From the NCBI RefSeq assembly GCF_013464915.1, contig NZ_RAVT01000006.1, forward strand, positions 110,672 through 148,568: a stretch of DNA of 37,897 nucleotides. Direction: 5' to 3'. Both the position numbers and the translations under genes were made by a program. The number at the start of each line of letters is the position of its first letter. Positions within the stretch are counted from its first letter, which is position 1. This DNA is from Stenotrophomonas maltophilia. Its GTDB lineage: Bacteria > Pseudomonadota > Gammaproteobacteria > Xanthomonadales > Xanthomonadaceae. The notes under the pieces were generated by a model, which was given only the letters and a program-made list of their open reading frames with translations, was not told the DNA's origin and searched no databases. Shown here in pieces: positions 34,694 to 37,897 of the stretch.

Positions 34694-36616
34694 ATGAATC
34701 AACCCGTGCCCCCGCTGCCCCCGGCGCGTCGCAATCCCGTCGCCAGTTTCTTCATCGGGCTGTGGGACGTCATGAACTTCACCCGCCGGTTGATCCTCAA
34801 CCTGGTGTTCTTCGGCCTGCTGTTCCTGCTGCTGGTGATGTTCGTCATCGCCGCCGGCATGGGCGCCGGCGCCAGCAAGTCGCTGCAGGACCGCACCACC
34901 CTGGTGATCGCGCCGGAAGGCCGCCTGGTCGAGCAGTTCAGCGCCGATCCGGTCAGCCGCGCGCTGGCCAAGGCGGTGGGCGACAACGGCGCCGAGGAGA
35001 TCCAGCTGCGCGACCTGCTGCGGGTGATCGAGTCGGCCAAGGAAGACAAGAAGATCGAGCGCGTGGTGCTGGAGCTGGACAAGCTGCAGCCGTCGGGCTT
35101 CGCCTCGCTGCGCGAAGTCGCCGCCGCGCTGCAGGACCTGCGCGCGTCTGGCAAGCAGCTGGTGGCCTACAGCGAGAGCATGGGCCAGTCGCAGTACCTG
35201 CTGGCCGCACAGGCCGACGAGGTCTACCTGGACCCGATGGGGTCGGTGGTGCTCGAGGGCCTGGGCCGCTACCGCCAGTATTTCCGCACCGGCCTGCAGG
35301 ACAAGCTGGGCGTGGACGTGCATCTGTTCAAGGTGGGCGAGTACAAGTCCGCGGCCGAGCCGTACGTGCTCGATGCGGCGTCGCCGGCTTCCAAGGAAGC
35401 CGACCTGTTCTGGATGAACGATGTGTGGCAGCGCTACCTGGCCGACATCGCCAAGGCCCGCCGCCTGGATCCGGCACAGCTGGCCGCCGGCATCGACACG
35501 CTGCCGGAAGGCATTGCCGCCGCCGGTGGCGATCTGGCCAAGTTCGCCCTGCAGCAGAAACTGGTGACCGCGCTGAAGACCCGCGAGGAATTCGAGGATC
35601 TGATGATCGAGCGCGGCGTGGCCGACGACGATGCCGACGGCGGTTTCCGCAACGTCGACTTCGGTCGTTACCTGGCCCTGCTCGACGCGCGCCGCAACCC
35701 GGTGGACTCGCGTCCGCAGGTGGCGGTGGTGGTGGCTGAAGGCGAGATCAGCGGTGGCGACCTGCCGGCCGGCCGCATCGGTGGCGAGTCGACCTCGGCG
35801 CTGCTGCGTGCTGCCCGCGACGACGAGAACGTGAAGGCCGTGGTGCTGCGCGTGGATTCGCCGGGCGGTGAAGTGTTCGCCTCCGAGCAGATCCGCCGCG
35901 AAGTGGTGGCCCTGCAGGCCGCCGGCAAGCCGGTGGTGGTGTCGATGGGTGACCTGGCCGCCTCCGGTGGCTACTGGATCAGCATGAACGCCGATCGCAT
36001 CTACGCCGATCCGTCGACCATCACCGGTTCGATCGGCATCTTCGGCATGGTGCCGAACTTCAGCCGCGCGCTGGACAAGATCGGCGTGCATACCGACGGC
36101 GTGGGCACCACCCGCTTCGCCGGTGCCTTCGACGTCACCCGCCCGATGGACCCGGCCGTGGGCCAGGTCATCCAGACGGTGATCAACAAGGGCTATGCCG
36201 ACTTCACCGGCCGCGTTGCCGATGCCCGCAAGAAGCCGGTCGAGGCGGTCGACGAAGTGGCCCGTGGCCGCGTGTGGAGCGGTGCGCAGGCCAAGGAACG
36301 TGGCCTGGTCGATGCCTTCGGTGGCCTGAAGGACGCCGTGGCCGACGCCGCCAGCCGTGCCAAGCTGGGCAAGACCGATGCCTACCGCGTGCGTTACATC
36401 GAGAAGGCGGCGACGCCGTTCGCGCAGTTCGTCAGCGGTTTCGCCGGCAGCCGCGCCGGCGCCTGGATGCTGTCCGATTCGGGCATGGCGCGGATGATGC
36501 TGGCGCGCACGATGCCGGAAGTGGACACTCAGTTGCGCTTCGTCGAGAACGCGGCCCGCGAGAAGGGCAACGGCGCGCCGGTGAAGGCGCTGGCGTACTG
36601 CTTCTGCGGGTTCTGA
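34694..36616 (+). CDS. sppA: Signal peptide peptidase SppA, 67-kDa type
   Basis: A 640-aa inner-membrane protease that degrades cleaved signal peptides. One N-terminal TM (about 33-55, LILNLVFFGLLFLLLVMFVIAAG) leads to two tandem SppA domains, the long form as in E. coli (618 aa). The catalytic dyad is Lys218 in KVGEYKSAAEPYV (first domain) and Ser424 in GDLAASGGYW (second domain), so the active site is shared between the halves. VLRVDSPGGEVFASEQIRRE and ITGSIGIFGMVPN are family hallmarks. CCGGAG lies upstream of ATG 34694. It ends before an inverted SMAG and a strong terminator. Confidence 0.95.
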   Translation: MNQPVPPLPPARRNPVASFFIGLWDVMNFTRRLILNLVFFGLLFLLLVMFVIAAGMGAGASKSLQDRTTLVIAPEGRLVEQFSADPVSRALAKAVGDNGAEEIQLRDLLRVIESAKEDKKIERVVLELDKLQPSGFASLREVAAALQDLRASGKQLVAYSESMGQSQYLLAAQADEVYLDPMGSVVLEGLGRYRQYFRTGLQDKLGVDVHLFKVGEYKSAAEPYVLDAASPASKEADLFWMNDVWQRYLADIAKARRLDPAQLAAGIDTLPEGIAAAGGDLAKFALQQKLVTALKTREEFEDLMIERGVADDDADGGFRNVDFGRYLALLDARRNPVDSRPQVAVVVAEGEISGGDLPAGRIGGESTSALLRAARDDENVKAVVLRVDSPGGEVFASEQIRREVVALQAAGKPVVVSMGDLAASGGYWISMNADRIYADPSTITGSIGIFGMVPNFSRALDKIGVHTDGVGTTRFAGAFDVTRPMDPAVGQVIQTVINKGYADFTGRVADARKKPVEAVDEVARGRVWSGAQAKERGLVDAFGGLKDAVADAASRAKLGKTDAYRVRYIEKAATPFAQFVSGFAGSRAGAWMLSDSGMARMMLARTMPEVDTQLRFVENAAREKGNGAPVKALAYCFCGF

Positions 36617-36624
36617 TCGGAAAG

Positions 36625-36648
36625 CATCCACGCATGGCGTGGATCTAC
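36625..36648 (-). repeat. SMAG-type repeat (minus orientation) after sppA
   Basis: Minus strand reads GTAGATCCACGC, then GCGTGGATG, with a CAT loop. Eight bases past the sppA stop. Confidence 0.87.
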
Positions 36649-36652
36649 TGGA

Positions 36653-36678
36653 AACGCCCGGCTTCGGCCGGGCGTTTT
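36653..36678 (+). terminator. Rho-independent terminator of sppA
   Basis: A 10-bp stem, AACGCCCGGC/GCCGGGCGTT, with TTCG tetraloop and a T4 tract. Confidence 0.9.
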
Positions 36679-36685
36679 CGTTCAT

Positions 36686-36724
36686 GGGGTTGGACCCCTT
36701 TGCTTCGCAAAGGGCGCTGACCCC
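36686..36724 (-). repeat. GGGGTCAG-family palindrome
   Basis: Minus strand: GGGGTCAGCGCCC, CTTTGC-type stem (CCCTTTGC/GCAAAGGG), then GGTCCAACCCC. It is the fourth copy of this family in the window, placed between sppA and the small lipoprotein gene. Confidence 0.78.
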
Positions 36725-36736
36725 ACAGGCCCACCA

Positions 36737-36949
36737 TCATTGCGTCGCGTCGGCTTCGGCCTTGCGCTCGCGTGCGGCGGCCTCTTCCACGGCCTTCCGT
36801 GCGTCCTTCGCACGGTCCAGGGGCTCCTGCATCGCGCGCGACATCGCCTTGGGCACCGGTGGCTTCTCCGGGTTCGGCGTCGGCGGCCGCTGGCAGGCCA
36901 CCAGCAGCACGCTGGCCAGCAGGGACGAGGACAGGGGCAGGATGCGCAT
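36737..36949 (-). CDS. Small lipoprotein
   Basis: A 70-aa predicted lipoprotein. MRILPLSSSLLASVLLVACQR has a lipobox LVAC with Cys19. The mature part is Pro-rich then a charged helix (AMQEPLDRAKDARKAVEEAAARERKAEAD), likely coiled. GGAGAG precedes ATG 36949. The frame is open further upstream but only because it is antisense to the dehydrogenase gene. Function unknown; such proteins often sit in the outer membrane. Confidence 0.75.
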   Translation of the reverse strand: MRILPLSSSLLASVLLVACQRPPTPNPEKPPVPKAMSRAMQEPLDRAKDARKAVEEAAARERKAEADATQ

Positions 36950-37060
36950 GGCGGCTCTCCGCGGTGGGCGTAGGTGCAGTGTCGCATCCCCGGCAGGGGG
37001 CCACCGTGAGCGCGTATCCTTGCCGCATCGAAATGCAGCGGGCGCGGCCCCGGAGGACAC

Positions 37061-37837
37061 ATGACCCAGCAACGGTGGCGCCTGGACGGCCAGACGGCCC
37101 TGATCACCGGCGCCAGCGCCGGCATCGGCCTGGCCATCGCGCATGAACTGGCGGGGCTCGGCGCCGACCTGATGATCGTCGGCCGCGATATCGACATGCT
37201 GGAGACCGCGCGCGACGAGCTGCTGGACGTGTATCCGCAGATGCAGGTGCACGCGCTGGCCGCCGATGTCTCCGACGACGAGGACCGCCGCCAGATCCTG
37301 GACTGGGTGGAAGACCACAGTGATGGCCTGCACATCCTGGTCAACAATGCCGGCGGCAACGTCACCAAGGCGGCCACGGAGTATTCCGAGGACGAATGGC
37401 GGAAGATCTTCGAGACCAACCTGTTCTCGGCGTTCGAGCTGTCGCGCTACGCGCATCCGCTGCTGGCTCGCCACGCATCGTCGTCGATCGTCAACGTCGG
37501 CAGCGTGTCCGGCCTGACCCACGTGCGCAGCGGCGTGGTCTACGGCATGACCAAGGCCGCGATGCACCAGATGACCCGCAACCTGGCCGTCGAGTGGGCC
37601 GAGGATGGCATCCGGGTCAACGCGGTGGCACCGTGGTACATCCGCACGCGGCGGACCTCCGGTCCGTTGTCGGACCCGGATTACTACGAGGAGGTGATCA
37701 ACCGTACGCCGATGCGCCGCATCGGCGAGCCGGAGGAAGTGGCCGCGGCCGTGGGCTTCCTGTGCCTGCCGGCAGCCAGCTATGTCACCGGTGAGTGCAT
37801 CGCGGTGGATGGCGGCTTCCTGCGTTACGGGTTCTGA
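37061..37837 (+). CDS. Short-chain dehydrogenase/reductase (tropinone-reductase-like)
   Basis: A 258-aa classical SDR oxidoreductase. The cofactor motif TGASAGIG lies at residues 16-23. NNAGGN stabilises the sheet. Ser of NVGSVSG and the Tyr-x-x-x-Lys of YGMTK form the catalytic set, and the end is YVTGECIAVDGGFLRYGF. VGRDIDML, an Arg after the second strand, suggests NADP(H). It closely follows the tropinone-reductase-like pattern, although the natural substrate cannot be deduced. The ribosome site GGAGG precedes ATG 37061; it is divergent from the lipoprotein gene with a short shared upstream region. Confidence 0.93.
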   Translation: MTQQRWRLDGQTALITGASAGIGLAIAHELAGLGADLMIVGRDIDMLETARDELLDVYPQMQVHALAADVSDDEDRRQILDWVEDHSDGLHILVNNAGGNVTKAATEYSEDEWRKIFETNLFSAFELSRYAHPLLARHASSSIVNVGSVSGLTHVRSGVVYGMTKAAMHQMTRNLAVEWAEDGIRVNAVAPWYIRTRRTSGPLSDPDYYEEVINRTPMRRIGEPEEVAAAVGFLCLPAASYVTGECIAVDGGFLRYGF

Positions 37838-37847
37838 TCTTTCGGTG

Positions 37848-37873
37848 GTGGTGCCGGCCGCTGGCCGGCAACC
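37848..37873 (+). repeat. SMAG-type repeat (GTGGTGCCGGCC form)
   Basis: A variant head GTGG is followed by TGCCGGCC, a short loop and GGCCGGCAACC. It lies 10 bp after the dehydrogenase stop. Confidence 0.8.
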
Positions 37874-37897
37874 ACGGGATCTTCAGATGATTGCAGT

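Noticed and set aside
33066..36685. Long minus-strand open frames antisense to the MATE and sppA genes (33066-34673 and 34640-36685)
   Set aside because: Shadow frames of well-recognised genes; compositions are atypical for proteins.

Overview
The window looks like a chromosomal segment of a Stenotrophomonas (S. maltophilia group) or close xanthomonad. The reasons are the high-GC coding sequence and the many GTAG-headed palindromic repeats of the SMAG type between genes. It also carries a two-pump RND operon matching the smeIJK arrangement, a Xanthomonadales-type T4SS effector with its lipoprotein partner, and a CIRCE-controlled groESL operon. No rRNA, tRNA, CRISPR array, insertion sequence or prophage was seen. 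This is core-like sequence with a few accessory patches.

Layout. 38-1828(-): secreted lamin-tail/endonuclease I nuclease. 2045-4293: groES-groEL with a sigma32-type promoter, CIRCE operator and terminator. 4340-7215: a 2OG-Fe(II)-type protein, then a secreted serine hydrolase and a secreted aspartyl protease-like protein, both on the minus strand. 7322-9360: an OmpR-type response regulator and its histidine kinase. 9433-11397: a MarR regulator under a 26-bp perfect palindrome, an AlkD-like HEAT-repeat protein and two small unknowns. 11480-12767: aroG (DAHP synthase) behind an aromatic-residue leader-peptide attenuator. 12979-20296(-): smeI-smeJ-smeK, one adaptor and two RND pumps, start-stop overlapped. 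20581-21484(-): a TRIC-type channel gene under a tandem glycine riboswitch. 21530-23225: GIY-YIG protein, lipoprotein, NTF2-like protein and a membrane-anchored unknown, separated by SMAG repeats. 23217-25642(-): lipoprotein (probable immunity) and XVIPCD effector with a 4-nt overlap. 25712-26992(-): NDH-2. 27116-28658: NYN/OST-HTH protein and a glutathione S-transferase. 28754-30931(-): priA. 31345-32926: a degenerate sigma-like membrane protein and a DUF3106-like protein. 33216-36616: a MATE exporter and SppA. 36737-37837: a small lipoprotein (-) and a short-chain dehydrogenase (+).

How parts work together. groESL has layered heat-shock control. aroG synthesis is tied to charged aromatic tRNAs by a classical four-segment attenuator. 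The response regulator/kinase pair shares its promoter region with a divergent secreted protease-like gene, and that region holds 11-bp phased direct repeats. The effector and lipoprotein form a probable toxin/immunity pair for contact-dependent killing by a T4SS encoded elsewhere. The priA/sigma-like intergenic region holds two perfect, inverted DnaA boxes plus a consensus IHF site and may be a DnaA-binding control locus.

Most attractive for follow-up: the effector/immunity pair, the DnaA/IHF locus, the aroG attenuator, the membrane-tethered sigma-like protein, the glycine-riboswitch/TRIC pairing, and the second palindrome family (GGGGTCAG...), one copy of which lies in frame inside smeJ. 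All calls come from reading the sequence; no database search was run.
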